This document shows, piece after piece, positions 10,802-20,514 of a stretch of 64,000 nucleotides of DNA. The stretch is from an uncultured Chlorobiaceae bacterium (lineage in GTDB: Bacteria; Bacteroidota; Chlorobiia; Chlorobiales; Chlorobiaceae), in assembly GCA_903824045.1 (NCBI GenBank), contig CAIJVD010000010.1, positions 1 through 64,000 of the forward strand. Direction: 5' to 3'. Below the pieces are notes generated by a model. That model was not told the origin of the DNA, ran no database searches, and saw only the letters and a list, made by a program, of their open reading frames with translations. Each line of letters begins with the position of its first letter. Position 1 is the stretch's first letter. A program made the translations under genes and the position numbers.

Positions 10802-11206
10802 CTATTGATGGTGAGTGCATGCATCTGCCGCCGCTGACAGAGCCGTCGCAGCCGAAATGATTGCCTGTGGATGGCCCGAAGCTATTGCTCCGCCCATGGT
10901 GATCATGGCACCACTCACCGTCAGAATGTTCTGGATGGAGTCTATTGACCTGACAACAGAGAGGGCTTTATTGGCAGCCTCCGTTATGTTGTTAAGATCT
11001 CCCTCCATCGCATCCAGAGAGAGACCGACAGCGGTTGTTATCAGCTTGCTTGAAATTCCGATCATCGTCCATTCGGCATGTTCAAGATCACTTCGTTCTC
11101 CAGGGGAGAGCTTCGCAATGTTGTCTGAGCGGAACTGCCCAAGCCTCGCCGATGCACTCGTGTATGCCTTCGCCAGCTCAGTTGCCTGTTGTTCGGAAAG
11201 TGGCAT
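10802..11206 (-). CDS. Conserved-looking hypothetical protein (134 aa), Ala/Ser/Ile-rich C-terminus
   Basis: Complete ORF with good coding character, co-directional and 19 bp downstream of a lipoprotein ORF. Confidence 0.65.
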   Translation of the reverse strand: MPLSEQQATELAKAYTSASARLGQFRSDNIAKLSPGERSDLEHAEWTMIGISSKLITTAVGLSLDAMEGDLNNITEAANKALSVVRSIDSIQNILTVSGAMITMGGAIASGHPQAIISAATALSAAADACTHHQ

Positions 11207-11225
11207 GATGATATTCTCCTTATAA

Positions 11226-12080
11226 TCAGTGAGAGGTCATGAGGATCGAGATGCGCAACGTCATCAGCTCTTTACTGTACTGCCGGAGCCGATCCTCAAG
11301 GAGTCGCCCCCTAATGTGTGCTACATTGACGAGAAGGTCGGCATGTCCTTTTCCTATGGTGTCAAGCACCCTGATATAGGTATCGAGCCTCATGCGCTTT
11401 TTCTGAAGCTCCAGGCGGCGTTCGACAAGCAGCACCTGAGCCACTCGCCCGGCACTCTCTTTCTGGCCATGCAGGCCGGCATCAACCTCCCATGCAAGAA
11501 AAGGTTTTGAGAGTGCTGCCTCCTCGTTGTCGAGCGATGCACGCATTTGGGTGTCGAGCAATCGCTTCATCCCGGCAATCACTGCCTGCAAATGGGGATC
11601 ACACTCCCTGATAATTCCCGAAACCTCGTGCTGACGCCAGCTGTCGAGAGACCTTTTGAGAAGGATTGCTGCAATGGAAGCGCCGGCTGTTGCCGCAGCC
11701 TTTCCTGATGCTGAAGCTGCAAAGCCGTAGCTACCAAGAGAGGTGCCGATGGCGCCGATGCGCTCATCAACGCAGGGCCGTTTTCCATCTGAAAGTTCGC
11801 CAAGTGCGCTCATGTACTCGACGAGTACCGTCTGTATGTTTTCGAGGCGCGGTTTTTGCTCTTGGCGGAGCCGGACAAGGGTATCCAGCTGTGCCGTAAA
11901 GCCCGGGGGCGAATAGGGACGCAGACGCTCCGGCGAATCGGAGTAATCGCTAACTATCTGACGGTAGCCTGCGGTATCTGCCGACAATCGGGCAAAATTT
12001 CCGACAGCCTCAAGATTTGCGCATCCGCAAAGCAAAAGGAAGATAAGGAAGATTACTGGCTTTGAACGTGAGTGTGCCAT
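11226..12080 (-). CDS. Putative lipoprotein, helical
   Basis: Start chosen at internal ATG 12080 (ORF track extends to 12197): MAHSRSKPVIFLIFLLLCGCANLEAVG has a signal peptide and a plausible lipobox. Confidence 0.7.
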   Translation of the reverse strand: MAHSRSKPVIFLIFLLLCGCANLEAVGNFARLSADTAGYRQIVSDYSDSPERLRPYSPPGFTAQLDTLVRLRQEQKPRLENIQTVLVEYMSALGELSDGKRPCVDERIGAIGTSLGSYGFAASASGKAAATAGASIAAILLKRSLDSWRQHEVSGIIRECDPHLQAVIAGMKRLLDTQMRASLDNEEAALSKPFLAWEVDAGLHGQKESAGRVAQVLLVERRLELQKKRMRLDTYIRVLDTIGKGHADLLVNVAHIRGRLLEDRLRQYSKELMTLRISILMTSH

Positions 12081-12479
12081 TGCTCTTGCTGGCTTGAAAG
12101 AGATCGGAAATGTCAAAATCAACGGTTCGGGCCTGCTCAAGCTCGACGAAGACTCTGTTGACAGGAAAATATACAGTAATAGTACATTTTTTACCAACCA
12201 GGATCCAAAGGAAAGTGCGCATGTTGAGGTACCTTTTTACGATCTATAACAGCCACCTCTCGTTATTTCCTGCAGTAGGGTGCCTGCTGTTTTCTATTAA
12301 TTCCTGTGATATTTTCGTGAATAGAAAAATAGGTCTATATTAAGTCGGTTTTATTCACCTTTTCCGCCTGTCCACCTGCCTCCGGCACTCTATTAAACCA
12401 GCCTACCGGAAATCACAGCAACACAAGCCGAATTTATCCCCTCAGATCACATCTTGACCTGGTATACAGCATTTGCATA

Positions 12480-13664
12480 ATGGAATACTCTGAAAAATCT
12501 ATAGCCCTTCATCTCGAGTCACGCGGGAAAATCGAGATCAAGTCAAAAGTCAGCATTAAAAACCGCCACGACCTCTCCCTTGCCTATACTCCCGGTGTTG
12601 CTGCAGTCTGCACTGCAATAGGCAATGACAAGAAAAAATCATTCACTCTGACCAATCGCGCCAACCAGGTAGCCGTTGTTTCGGATGGCACAGCCATTCT
12701 CGGCCTCGGTGACCTTGGTCCCGAAGCCGCAATGCCGGTTATGGAAGGCAAGGCGATCATCTTCAAGGAGTTTGCCGACATCGATGCCATCCCGCTCTGC
12801 ATCAACTCTGTGGAGATCGATGACATCGTAAAGTTCTGCAAGCTTATTGAACCAAGTTTCGCCGGAATCAACCTTGAGGATATTTCCGCGCCCAGATGTT
12901 TCGAGATACTCGAGCAGCTTGAAAAAGAGCTCTCCATTCCGGTTTTTCACGACGATCAGGACGGTACAGCCATTGTTACCCTGGCGGCAATCATCAATGC
13001 CTGCCGCCTTACCGGCCGTCACCTCAAGGATCTGAATATCGTCATTAACGGTGCCGGAGCAGCCGGGATTGCCATTGCAAGACTGCTGATCCATGCCGAG
13101 GTCAAGGATGTGGTTCTCGTCGATACCCAGGGCGCTATTTACGATGGCCGTCCCGGCATGAACCCGATCAAGCAGGATATCGCCGAGGTCAGCAACAGGA
13201 GTATGCTTCAGGGTGACCTGCAGACCGTTCTGACCGGTGCCGACGTCTTTGTTGGTGTTTCGCGCGGCAATATTGTAACTGCGGCCATGATCGAAGGGAT
13301 GAACAACTCCCCTTTCATCTTTGCCATGGCCAATCCGACTCCCGAGATCATGCCCGAGCTCGCCTACAAGGCTGGAGCTGTGGTTGTAGGCACCGGACGT
13401 TCCGACCTTCCCAACCAGGTCAACAACGCCCTCGTATTTCCGGGACTCTTCCGCGGACTGCTTTCTACAGGAACCAGAAAAGTGACACCCGAAATCAAAA
13501 TGGCCGTTGCCAATGCCATTGCGCACTCCATCACACCAACGCACGACAGCCTGATGCCGACAGCGTTCAATGAAGATGTTGTGCAGAATATTGTTACCGT
13601 GATTGCCGAGATCGCCTCGGCATCAATACCCCAGGAGAGCGATCTGGTTTGCTCTCAGTCCTGA
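12480..13664 (+). CDS. NAD(P)-dependent malic enzyme, short form
   Basis: [17 protein letters not shown]-like [51 protein letters not shown]. Confidence 0.95.
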   Translation: MEYSEKSIALHLESRGKIEIKSKVSIKNRHDLSLAYTPGVAAVCTAIGNDKKKSFTLTNRANQVAVVSDGTAILGLGDLGPEAAMPVMEGKAIIFKEFADIDAIPLCINSVEIDDIVKFCKLIEPSFAGINLEDISAPRCFEILEQLEKELSIPVFHDDQDGTAIVTLAAIINACRLTGRHLKDLNIVINGAGAAGIAIARLLIHAEVKDVVLVDTQGAIYDGRPGMNPIKQDIAEVSNRSMLQGDLQTVLTGADVFVGVSRGNIVTAAMIEGMNNSPFIFAMANPTPEIMPELAYKAGAVVVGTGRSDLPNQVNNALVFPGLFRGLLSTGTRKVTPEIKMAVANAIAHSITPTHDSLMPTAFNEDVVQNIVTVIAEIASASIPQESDLVCSQS

Positions 13665-13690
13665 TAACTGAATACTTTTTCGTCATCCCC

Positions 13691-14950
13691 ATGCAATTCG
13701 ATTCACTGGGCATCATAGAGCCCATTCTTCGCTCACTCAAGGAGGAAGGATATACAACGCCGACGCCGATACAGGCCGAAGCAATCCCTGTCGTCCTGAC
13801 AGGCTCGGACCTGCTCGGCTGCGCACAGACCGGAACCGGCAAGACTGCGGCCTTTGCCATTCCCATCCTTCAGCTGCTCTCCGCCGAGAGATCCAACGAT
13901 AAAAAAAGAAAGGTCAGAAGCCTGATCGTCACCCCGACCCGGGAGCTCGCCATACAGATCGGTGAGAGCTTCAGCGCATACGGACGACATACAGGGCTCA
14001 CGAACACCGTGATCTTCGGCGGCGTCAACCAGAACCCCCAGACGGCGATCCTTCAGCGCGGCATCGATATTCTCATTGCAACTCCCGGCAGACTGCTCGA
14101 TCTTATGAACCAGGGGTTTGTCACCCTGCGTGATGTTGAAATTCTGGTTCTCGATGAAGCCGACCGTATGCTCGACATGGGCTTCATCCACGATATCCGC
14201 AAGATTCTTGCCGTTGTGCCGAAGAAGAAGCAGTCGCTCTTCTTCTCCGCAACCATGCCGCCGGAGATCGTCAAGCTCGCAGGAACCATACTGCACAACC
14301 CTCGTGAAGTGTCGGTCACTCCGGTCTCTTCGACCGTCGAGATCATCAACCAGCATATCTATTTTGTCGACAAGGGGAACAAAAATCATCTGCTTATCGA
14401 TCTGCTCAAGAACGAGGAGATCAAGACGGCGCTTGTCTTTACCCGCACCAAGCATGGCGCCGACAAGGTTGTCAAATACCTGCAGAAGCACCATATTACC
14501 GCTGAGGCCATTCACGGAAACAAGGCGCAGAACGCCCGACAGAGAGCGCTGACCAACTTCAAGGCGCAGGCGACACGGGTCCTTGTTGCTACTGACATTG
14601 CAGCCCGCGGCATTGACGTCGACGAGCTGGAGTATGTGATCAATTTCGACATCCCGAATATTGCCGAGACCTATGTTCACCGTATTGGTCGTACCGGCCG
14701 GGCCGGTGCAAAAGGAACGGCCTACTCCTTCTGCGACGCCGAGGAGAAAGAGTATCTTCGCGACATCGAAAAGCTGATTGCAAAGAAAATACCGGTCATT
14801 GACCTGCACTCCTACCCACTGTTGGACCACAATCCGGTCAAGACGCCCCTTCAGCAGGGTCGTGGAGGTTCCGGCCATCCCGGCCCGAAACCTCCGGCTC
14901 AAGGAAGTTCAAAGCGATGGTTTGCCGGCAGGCAGGGCAAATCGCGCTAA
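13691..14950 (+). CDS. rhlE: DEAD-box ATP-dependent RNA helicase, RhlE-like
   Basis: Q motif and [57 protein letters not shown]. Start placed at MQFDSLG (13691). Confidence 0.93.
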   Translation: MQFDSLGIIEPILRSLKEEGYTTPTPIQAEAIPVVLTGSDLLGCAQTGTGKTAAFAIPILQLLSAERSNDKKRKVRSLIVTPTRELAIQIGESFSAYGRHTGLTNTVIFGGVNQNPQTAILQRGIDILIATPGRLLDLMNQGFVTLRDVEILVLDEADRMLDMGFIHDIRKILAVVPKKKQSLFFSATMPPEIVKLAGTILHNPREVSVTPVSSTVEIINQHIYFVDKGNKNHLLIDLLKNEEIKTALVFTRTKHGADKVVKYLQKHHITAEAIHGNKAQNARQRALTNFKAQATRVLVATDIAARGIDVDELEYVINFDIPNIAETYVHRIGRTGRAGAKGTAYSFCDAEEKEYLRDIEKLIAKKIPVIDLHSYPLLDHNPVKTPLQQGRGGSGHPGPKPPAQGSSKRWFAGRQGKSR

Positions 14951-14967
14951 TTGCCGCTTGAAGCTCT

Positions 14968-14998
14968 GCGGGTATTGCCCAATACCCGCTCTTTTTTT
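14968..14998 (+). terminator. Rho-independent terminator downstream of the DEAD-box helicase gene
   Basis: gcgggtatt-gccc-aatacccgc followed by TCTTTTTTT. Confidence 0.9.
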
Positions 14999-15040
14999 AC
15001 TGTAAGAATCACAAGAGGATCTCCACGATTACTGCGTACC

Positions 15041-15595
15041 TCACCCCCCCTGCACGACCTTGCTGTGAACTGCGGTGGTCAGAGTGTCGATACGCTCGGC
15101 CAGCTCTCTGACGAGCTCTGTGAGGCGGGTGTTTTGCTGAAGCAGCAAAAGAATCTGTTCCGACTGCCGGGCCCCAAGCAGCTCGCGCTGTTCGCTGGCC
15201 ATGGCAAGCGCCTCACGGTGCTGTGCGTCAGCATCGGCATGGGCCTTGTCGCGGTCGGCCTGCCGTGTCTGCGCAAGCAGGATAAGCGGTGCGGCATAGG
15301 CCGCCTGAAGGCTGAATGCAAGGTTCAGGAGGATAAAGGGATAGATGTCGAAGCGGGTGTATCCTGAAGCATTCAGGAAAATCCAGATAGCAACAATAAT
15401 TGTTTGTCCTACAAGAAAGACCGGTGTCCCGAAAAAACGGGCAAATCCTTCGGCCTTCAGCGCGAACCAGTCATCACCGAAGACCGAGCCGAGATGAAGG
15501 TGCTGCAAATGGAAGCGGAAGTAATTGGTTGGGGCCTCAGTAATGCCTGGTTGCTCTTCTCTATGTTCCGGATTGCTCTTGATCGTTTCAGCCAT
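15041..15595 (-). CDS. DUF1003-family membrane protein
   Basis: DxxA/GFARFFGTPVFLVGQTIIVAIWIFLNASG...FDIYPFILLNLAFSLQAAYAAPLILLAQTRQADRDK, typical DUF1003 two-TM pattern. Confidence 0.88.
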   Translation of the reverse strand: MAETIKSNPEHREEQPGITEAPTNYFRFHLQHLHLGSVFGDDWFALKAEGFARFFGTPVFLVGQTIIVAIWIFLNASGYTRFDIYPFILLNLAFSLQAAYAAPLILLAQTRQADRDKAHADADAQHREALAMASEQRELLGARQSEQILLLLQQNTRLTELVRELAERIDTLTTAVHSKVVQGG

Positions 15596-15600
15596 GGTGG

Positions 15601-16824
15601 TCAGTTGTTTAGTCTTCGCATGTATGCCGGTGTATCCGGTTTGCCCTTCTGAATTCTCTCTTCATACGGCGCTCTTCTGCCGCTCGGTGAGGGGTATTGC
15701 ACCCCGCCTTCCCGCAATGCACTCCCGACGCCTTTTTCAACAGGCTCGATGATCTTTATCTCTCTTCGGATGTAGGCTGGAACGCCCAGATCCGATTTCT
15801 CAAAGAGAGGTTGAGGCTCCTCAACCTCGGGAACCACTGCCGGCCGGCGGCGGCACCCTGTGGCGATCACGGTCACCCTTGTTTCGCCCGAATGTTGGGC
15901 GTCGTCTATGTAGCCGTTGATAATGGTAGTTTGCTGGCCGACCTGCTCCTCGATATAGGTCATCGCTTCGGAAAGATCACGCATGGTAAGCTCACCGGTA
16001 ATATTGACCAGAATCCCCCGGGCATCCCTGACTGAAACGCCCTCTTGCTGCAACGTTTCAACGGTGCTTGTGGCGGCCTGCAGAGCGCGTCTCTCGCCGG
16101 AAGCCACGGCCGTTCCTATGACCGCATCGCCCGCACCTCTCAGGAGTTCCGAGAGATCGGCAAAGTTGACATTGATGTGACCACGGCTGGTAATAATGTC
16201 GGCAATCCCCTTCGCCGTCATGTAGAGCAGATCGTTTGCCAAAATGAACGCTTCATTGACTGTGGGGTTGTCTATAGCACCGTTCAGGATGCTCTCATTG
16301 TTCACCAGAATGAGGGTGTCGATGTGCCGGCGCAGCTCTTCGATCCCGCTTTCGACGCTCCTGGCACTCATGCGTCTTTCGCAGCTGAACGGCTCGGTCA
16401 CTATGCCAACGGTGAGGATCCCCATATTTCTCGCAATCAGGGCTATGAGCGGCGCAACCGTTGTACCGGTCACCTTGCCCATTCCCGCCGCGATGATCAC
16501 AATATCGGCACCTTTAAGCTGGGCGGCAATGTTCTCGGCGTCACCTTCATCCAGCAGCGGGTTGCTCACTCCTCCTCTTGAGAGCGAAACGCCCTTGACT
16601 GAGCCGTTCGAACTCCTCTTGCCGACTCTGACCCTTTTTTCTGCTTTGGAGGCAACAAGGGTCTCCGGATCGGTATCAAAGGCAATGTAATCGACGCCCG
16701 CAATCGACTGCTCGATCATATGGTTCAGCGCATTGCATCCGCAACCGCCGACGCCGACAATTTTTATGGAGATTCCTTTGCCATGGAGCGTGTCAAACAG
16801 TTCCGGCTCTATGATGAATGCCAT
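15601..16824 (-). CDS. Divergent FtsZ-like tubulin-superfamily protein
   Basis: Full-length FtsZ architecture: IKIVGVGGCGCNALNHMI (T1), GADIVIIAAGMGKVTGTTVAP (altered T4), GHINVNFADLSELL (altered T7), FtsZ C-domain, C-terminal DTPAYMRR peptide. Confidence 0.93.
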   Translation of the reverse strand: MAFIIEPELFDTLHGKGISIKIVGVGGCGCNALNHMIEQSIAGVDYIAFDTDPETLVASKAEKRVRVGKRSSNGSVKGVSLSRGGVSNPLLDEGDAENIAAQLKGADIVIIAAGMGKVTGTTVAPLIALIARNMGILTVGIVTEPFSCERRMSARSVESGIEELRRHIDTLILVNNESILNGAIDNPTVNEAFILANDLLYMTAKGIADIITSRGHINVNFADLSELLRGAGDAVIGTAVASGERRALQAATSTVETLQQEGVSVRDARGILVNITGELTMRDLSEAMTYIEEQVGQQTTIINGYIDDAQHSGETRVTVIATGCRRRPAVVPEVEEPQPLFEKSDLGVPAYIRREIKIIEPVEKGVGSALREGGVQYPSPSGRRAPYEERIQKGKPDTPAYMRRLNN

Positions 16825-16857
16825 CCTTCAATCCTTTTTCAATGGGTAATAATTTTG

Positions 16858-17871
16858 TCAGAACACGGCGTGCTCACCAAGCTCCTGGCCTTTGAGGCCC
16901 TCTTTCAGCACCCGCTTGTAGAATTCGCGCAGGGTGTCGCTTCCGTATGAGGGGGTCAAGTCGGCACTGTACTTTCCGCTCTTCGCATCGAACACCAACA
17001 TCGACTCCGAGCAGTAGTATTTGCCGATACGGGCAAACTCCGCCTTGTCCTGTAGCTTGGGAAAGATCTTCGAAAGCAGGCTGAGCAGCGCAATGATCAC
17101 GTCAAACATCGCGATCGGCATATTTTTGAACTTCGGTTCTCGCCCGAGAAGTTCAAAGAGCAGTTCACCCTGCTGTCTGGCAGAAATCGCCTCGCCCGGC
17201 CCGCCGATTGGCATGACGGTGTTCTGCTGCTCGGAATTTTCGAGGCAGTTGACGATGAACCGGGCCAGATCCGCCTCGCTGATAGGCTTGCAGGCGGTCA
17301 GCTCCCCGTTGCCGAACATGATGTAGGGCTTCCCTTTCTTTACAGACTCTACCTGGCCGGCGATCGACTTGAAAAAGGCCGTAGGACGCACAATTGACCA
17401 GGTGAGCCCTGAGGCAATCAGTTCGCCTTCGAACTTCAGTTTCGCACGCTGGAACTCAAGCAGGGGCTTCTGGACGCAGATGGCGGAAAGCAGCACAAAG
17501 TGAGTAGCTCCGGCTGCTTTGGCAGCGTCGAGCGCGTTGCGGGTTGCCTGATAGTCGATATTCCATGAATCCTTTATCCCCCCGTTACGAGAGGTCAGGC
17601 AGGAGACAAAAACGTCGAACTGTTCACCCTTGATGCCGGTTCTCATAAGTGAATCCATGCTGCCGACATCGCCGAACCGCACCTCGGAGCCCTTCAGCTC
17701 CCGGCGAATCTCATCCGCACCCCCGGTACCGGAGCGTTCACGGGCGAAACTCACCACCTCATAGCCCCGTAAAACAAGTTCACGGACCACGAACTTGCCG
17801 ATGTAGCCGGTAGAACCGACGACGAAGACGCGCCTTGCTCTCTGGCTAAAAGTATGTGAAGGAGTATTCAA
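16858..17871 (-). CDS. bciA: Divinyl (proto)chlorophyllide a 8-vinyl-reductase, NADPH-dependent, BciA type
   Basis: VFVVGSTGYIGKFVVRELVLRGYEVVSFARERSG, NIDYQATRNALDAAKAAGATHFVLLSAICVQKPLLEFQRAKLKFE, GKPYIMFGNGELTACKPISEADLA: characteristic of BciA. Confidence 0.9.
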   Translation of the reverse strand: MNTPSHTFSQRARRVFVVGSTGYIGKFVVRELVLRGYEVVSFARERSGTGGADEIRRELKGSEVRFGDVGSMDSLMRTGIKGEQFDVFVSCLTSRNGGIKDSWNIDYQATRNALDAAKAAGATHFVLLSAICVQKPLLEFQRAKLKFEGELIASGLTWSIVRPTAFFKSIAGQVESVKKGKPYIMFGNGELTACKPISEADLARFIVNCLENSEQQNTVMPIGGPGEAISARQQGELLFELLGREPKFKNMPIAMFDVIIALLSLLSKIFPKLQDKAEFARIGKYYCSESMLVFDAKSGKYSADLTPSYGSDTLREFYKRVLKEGLKGQELGEHAVF

Positions 17872-18066
17872 GGTTCAGGGATGGTTACGGTTCAGGCCTA
17901 TAGCGGAAAATAATGCATATAATCCGTTCGCAAAACAATGTCTGGGGTCAGGTCTTGTATTTTGACTTTTTTCACGCCTTCGGTTTTATGGAAATTCCGA
18001 CAATTCCCTGCGGAGAGGTCGCGGCACCCAGATCCCTCCCTTTGTTCGGGATGAGAGAGTCCGACA

Positions 18067-20514
18067 TCAGGAACGCTCGTCAATTGAAATAATCTGGTCG
18101 GTAATTTCGGTGAAGGCGACATCGTGACTGATCAGGAATAGCTGGTCGTACCAGTGCTCTGTCACCTCCTCACGGCCGACGTCTATGGCGCGGAATGCGT
18201 GGGCGAGATTTTCGCGGCGGGAGGCGTCAAGGTTTGAGGTTGGCTCGTCGAAAAAGGCGATCCTTGCGCCGATAGTCTGCAAGAGCGCGAGCCTCAAGGC
18301 GACAACGGCGCTCATGGTCTGGCCGCCGGAGAGCTGGTCGTCGCTCCTCTCCCTCACAGCACCCGCCGCCATGTCGCGGAGGATGATCTGGTAGTTCTCT
18401 CCCCATACAAGTTCCTCATCCGATTCGGCAATGGTGCGGTAGATGCGATCGGCCCGCAGGGTTATCTCTTCGCGGAAACGCTCGGAGAGCTGTGCCGAGA
18501 CGTTTTTGAACACCTGGTTGCGCAGGAACCGTACCATCCGCTCCTTTTCCTCCAAGAGTGCAATCGCGCTCTTTTTTGCTTCCACATCCGCCTCTACCCT
18601 GCGAAGCGCGACGACCTCCATCTGGAGCCGTTCGATACTCTTTGCCGTGTCAAAAATCTGCTGCTGGCGGGTAGCGACCTCTGCTACGACCCGCTCCCGC
18701 TCCTGCTGAAGAGCCTGGTGCTCCTCAAGGCTGTACTCCCTGCCGGAGAGGGCATGATGCACTCGTTTCCCTTCCAGATCGTTCTTCAACCCCTCAAGTG
18801 CTGCCGACCATCTGTCAAAGTTCTCCCTCCGGCTCTCCAGCTCCCCGGCAACATTCTGGTTTGCCGTAAACTGCGCACTTGCCTCCTTGAAACGCACGCG
18901 CTCACTCTCCGCCGCCTCGATCTCGGTGTCGAGTAGCAGAAATGCCCGAAGCTCACTTTTTCTCGATTCCACACGACGCTCTGCATCCGAATGCTTTTTC
19001 CTCAGCAGTTCGAGAGGTTCAAGGCGAAGGCGGTTGCCGGAGCGTTTCTTTTCAAGCTCCAGCAGCTGCTTTTCGACCTCCTGCAGGCGTACCTTGTCGG
19101 CATCCATCGCCTTGACGGCAGCTTCAGCCCTCTGGAGCTGAAGAGCCAATGCGGAGATGCGCTGGCCGAGTGAGGCGATCTTCTGCTCAAGATCCTCCGT
19201 TTTCGTGGTAAAGAGGTCGCGCGCTTCGCCTCCTTCGATGTTCTTGCACTCCTCCTGAAAAAAGGGGCAGATGCCCGAAGCGAGCTTCTCCTTGCCCTCT
19301 TTTACCCCCTCAAGCCGTCCCTCGAGGAGTGACTTTTCCGTCCTGACTCTATCCGATTCAGCAAGCAGCTCCCCGAGAATGGCGGTATCCTCTGTTCGTG
19401 CACTTTTTGCAAGAAGTTCACGCGCTAAAGTGGCAAGTCTCTCGTGCTCATCATCAAGTTCAGTGTCGAGTTTCCGGATATCCGCCGCCTCATGCGTGGT
19501 TTTTGCCAGGAGATCACGGGCCTCCATTTCCAGTTCGCCGATCGCTTTCTCAAGAGTCCGGCGCTGTTGCTCCTGAGTCCGGAGTTTGGTCAGCCGACTT
19601 TCCGCTGCGTCGAAAGCTCTCTTGCCTTCCCGGTTCTCTTCGACCAATGCGACCGCTTTTTCGGTATCTGCGACGAGCTCCTTCTGCACCTCAATGGTTG
19701 CGGTTCCGTCAGTGATCCGTTTTTCAAGAGCCTCGATATCTTTGGCCATAACGGATAGCGCCCTCTCGCGTTCATCCAGCAGCGAAACTCTCTCCTGCAG
19801 ACCCTTCAGCATTGCGACTTTCTCCTCAAGCTCTGCTTTTGCGGCGGCAAGCATCCCGATGGAAGCGTCTCGCTCCCGCTCACGCTCCGGCAGTACGGCG
19901 AGCTGATGCTGGAGAAGCTCTATCATCTCCGAAAGGTTCTTTATCCGATCCTGCACGGCTGTGAGCAGCGACGAGGTGCCCTTGAAGGTCTTTCTCCAGG
20001 TGTCAATGCCGAGGATCTCGTCGAATGCCTCCTGCCGCTTTGTGACCTGCCTGATAATGAAAGGGCCGAGGAACTCGTTCTGGAAGGGGCCAATGACCAG
20101 CCGAAACTGCTCGCCGAGAGGCCGTCCGTTGGCAAGGCCGAGCAGCTCGGCAAGCCGTGCGCCGGTCTCCTCGATGCGCGCATGCTCCTCAACCTCAAAG
20201 TCATCGCCGGTTTTCTTTTCGAGCAGCCATTTCGATGCAGCGCCGACCGTGCGGGAGACCCTCCACACCTCGCCGGCATCGCACTCAAAAACAACCGCAA
20301 TCTTCCCCGACTTTGCTCCTATGGAGATGAAGCGTGATACATTGGAGACAAACTCCTGGGCATCGACACCGAAGAGCGCATAGCCGATGGCCTCAAATAC
20401 CGTGCTCTTGCCTGCACCGTTCGCTCCTGAAAGCACGTTGATGCCCGGCGAGAAGGTGAGGCTGGTGTCGCGGTGCGACTTGATGTTCTGCAGGTGTAGC
20501 GAAACTATCCGCAT
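18067..20514 (-). CDS. sbcC: SbcC/Rad50-like SMC-family exonuclease subunit
   Basis: N-term LHLQNIKSHRDTSLTFSPGINVLSGANGAGKSTVFEAIGYALFG, coiled coil, C-term LSGGQTMSAVVALRLAL and FFDEPTSNLD; overlaps sbcD. Confidence 0.9.
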   Translation of the reverse strand: MRIVSLHLQNIKSHRDTSLTFSPGINVLSGANGAGKSTVFEAIGYALFGVDAQEFVSNVSRFISIGAKSGKIAVVFECDAGEVWRVSRTVGAASKWLLEKKTGDDFEVEEHARIEETGARLAELLGLANGRPLGEQFRLVIGPFQNEFLGPFIIRQVTKRQEAFDEILGIDTWRKTFKGTSSLLTAVQDRIKNLSEMIELLQHQLAVLPERERERDASIGMLAAAKAELEEKVAMLKGLQERVSLLDERERALSVMAKDIEALEKRITDGTATIEVQKELVADTEKAVALVEENREGKRAFDAAESRLTKLRTQEQQRRTLEKAIGELEMEARDLLAKTTHEAADIRKLDTELDDEHERLATLARELLAKSARTEDTAILGELLAESDRVRTEKSLLEGRLEGVKEGKEKLASGICPFFQEECKNIEGGEARDLFTTKTEDLEQKIASLGQRISALALQLQRAEAAVKAMDADKVRLQEVEKQLLELEKKRSGNRLRLEPLELLRKKHSDAERRVESRKSELRAFLLLDTEIEAAESERVRFKEASAQFTANQNVAGELESRRENFDRWSAALEGLKNDLEGKRVHHALSGREYSLEEHQALQQERERVVAEVATRQQQIFDTAKSIERLQMEVVALRRVEADVEAKKSAIALLEEKERMVRFLRNQVFKNVSAQLSERFREEITLRADRIYRTIAESDEELVWGENYQIILRDMAAGAVRERSDDQLSGGQTMSAVVALRLALLQTIGARIAFFDEPTSNLDASRRENLAHAFRAIDVGREEVTEHWYDQLFLISHDVAFTEITDQIISIDERS

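Noticed and set aside
12639-13544. 301-aa minus-strand ORF opposite the malic enzyme gene
   Set aside because: Shadow ORF of a confidently identified gene; His/Gly/Asp-rich composition, no recognisable motif.
13733-14902. 389-aa minus-strand ORF opposite the DEAD-box helicase gene
   Set aside because: Shadow ORF; the helicase motifs on the + strand are unambiguous.
15601-16824. Reading the ftsZ-like gene as a pseudogene
   Set aside because: Frame is intact over 407 codons, fold-defining segments and the C-terminal peptide are retained; the changes are specific substitutions, not frameshifts or stops.
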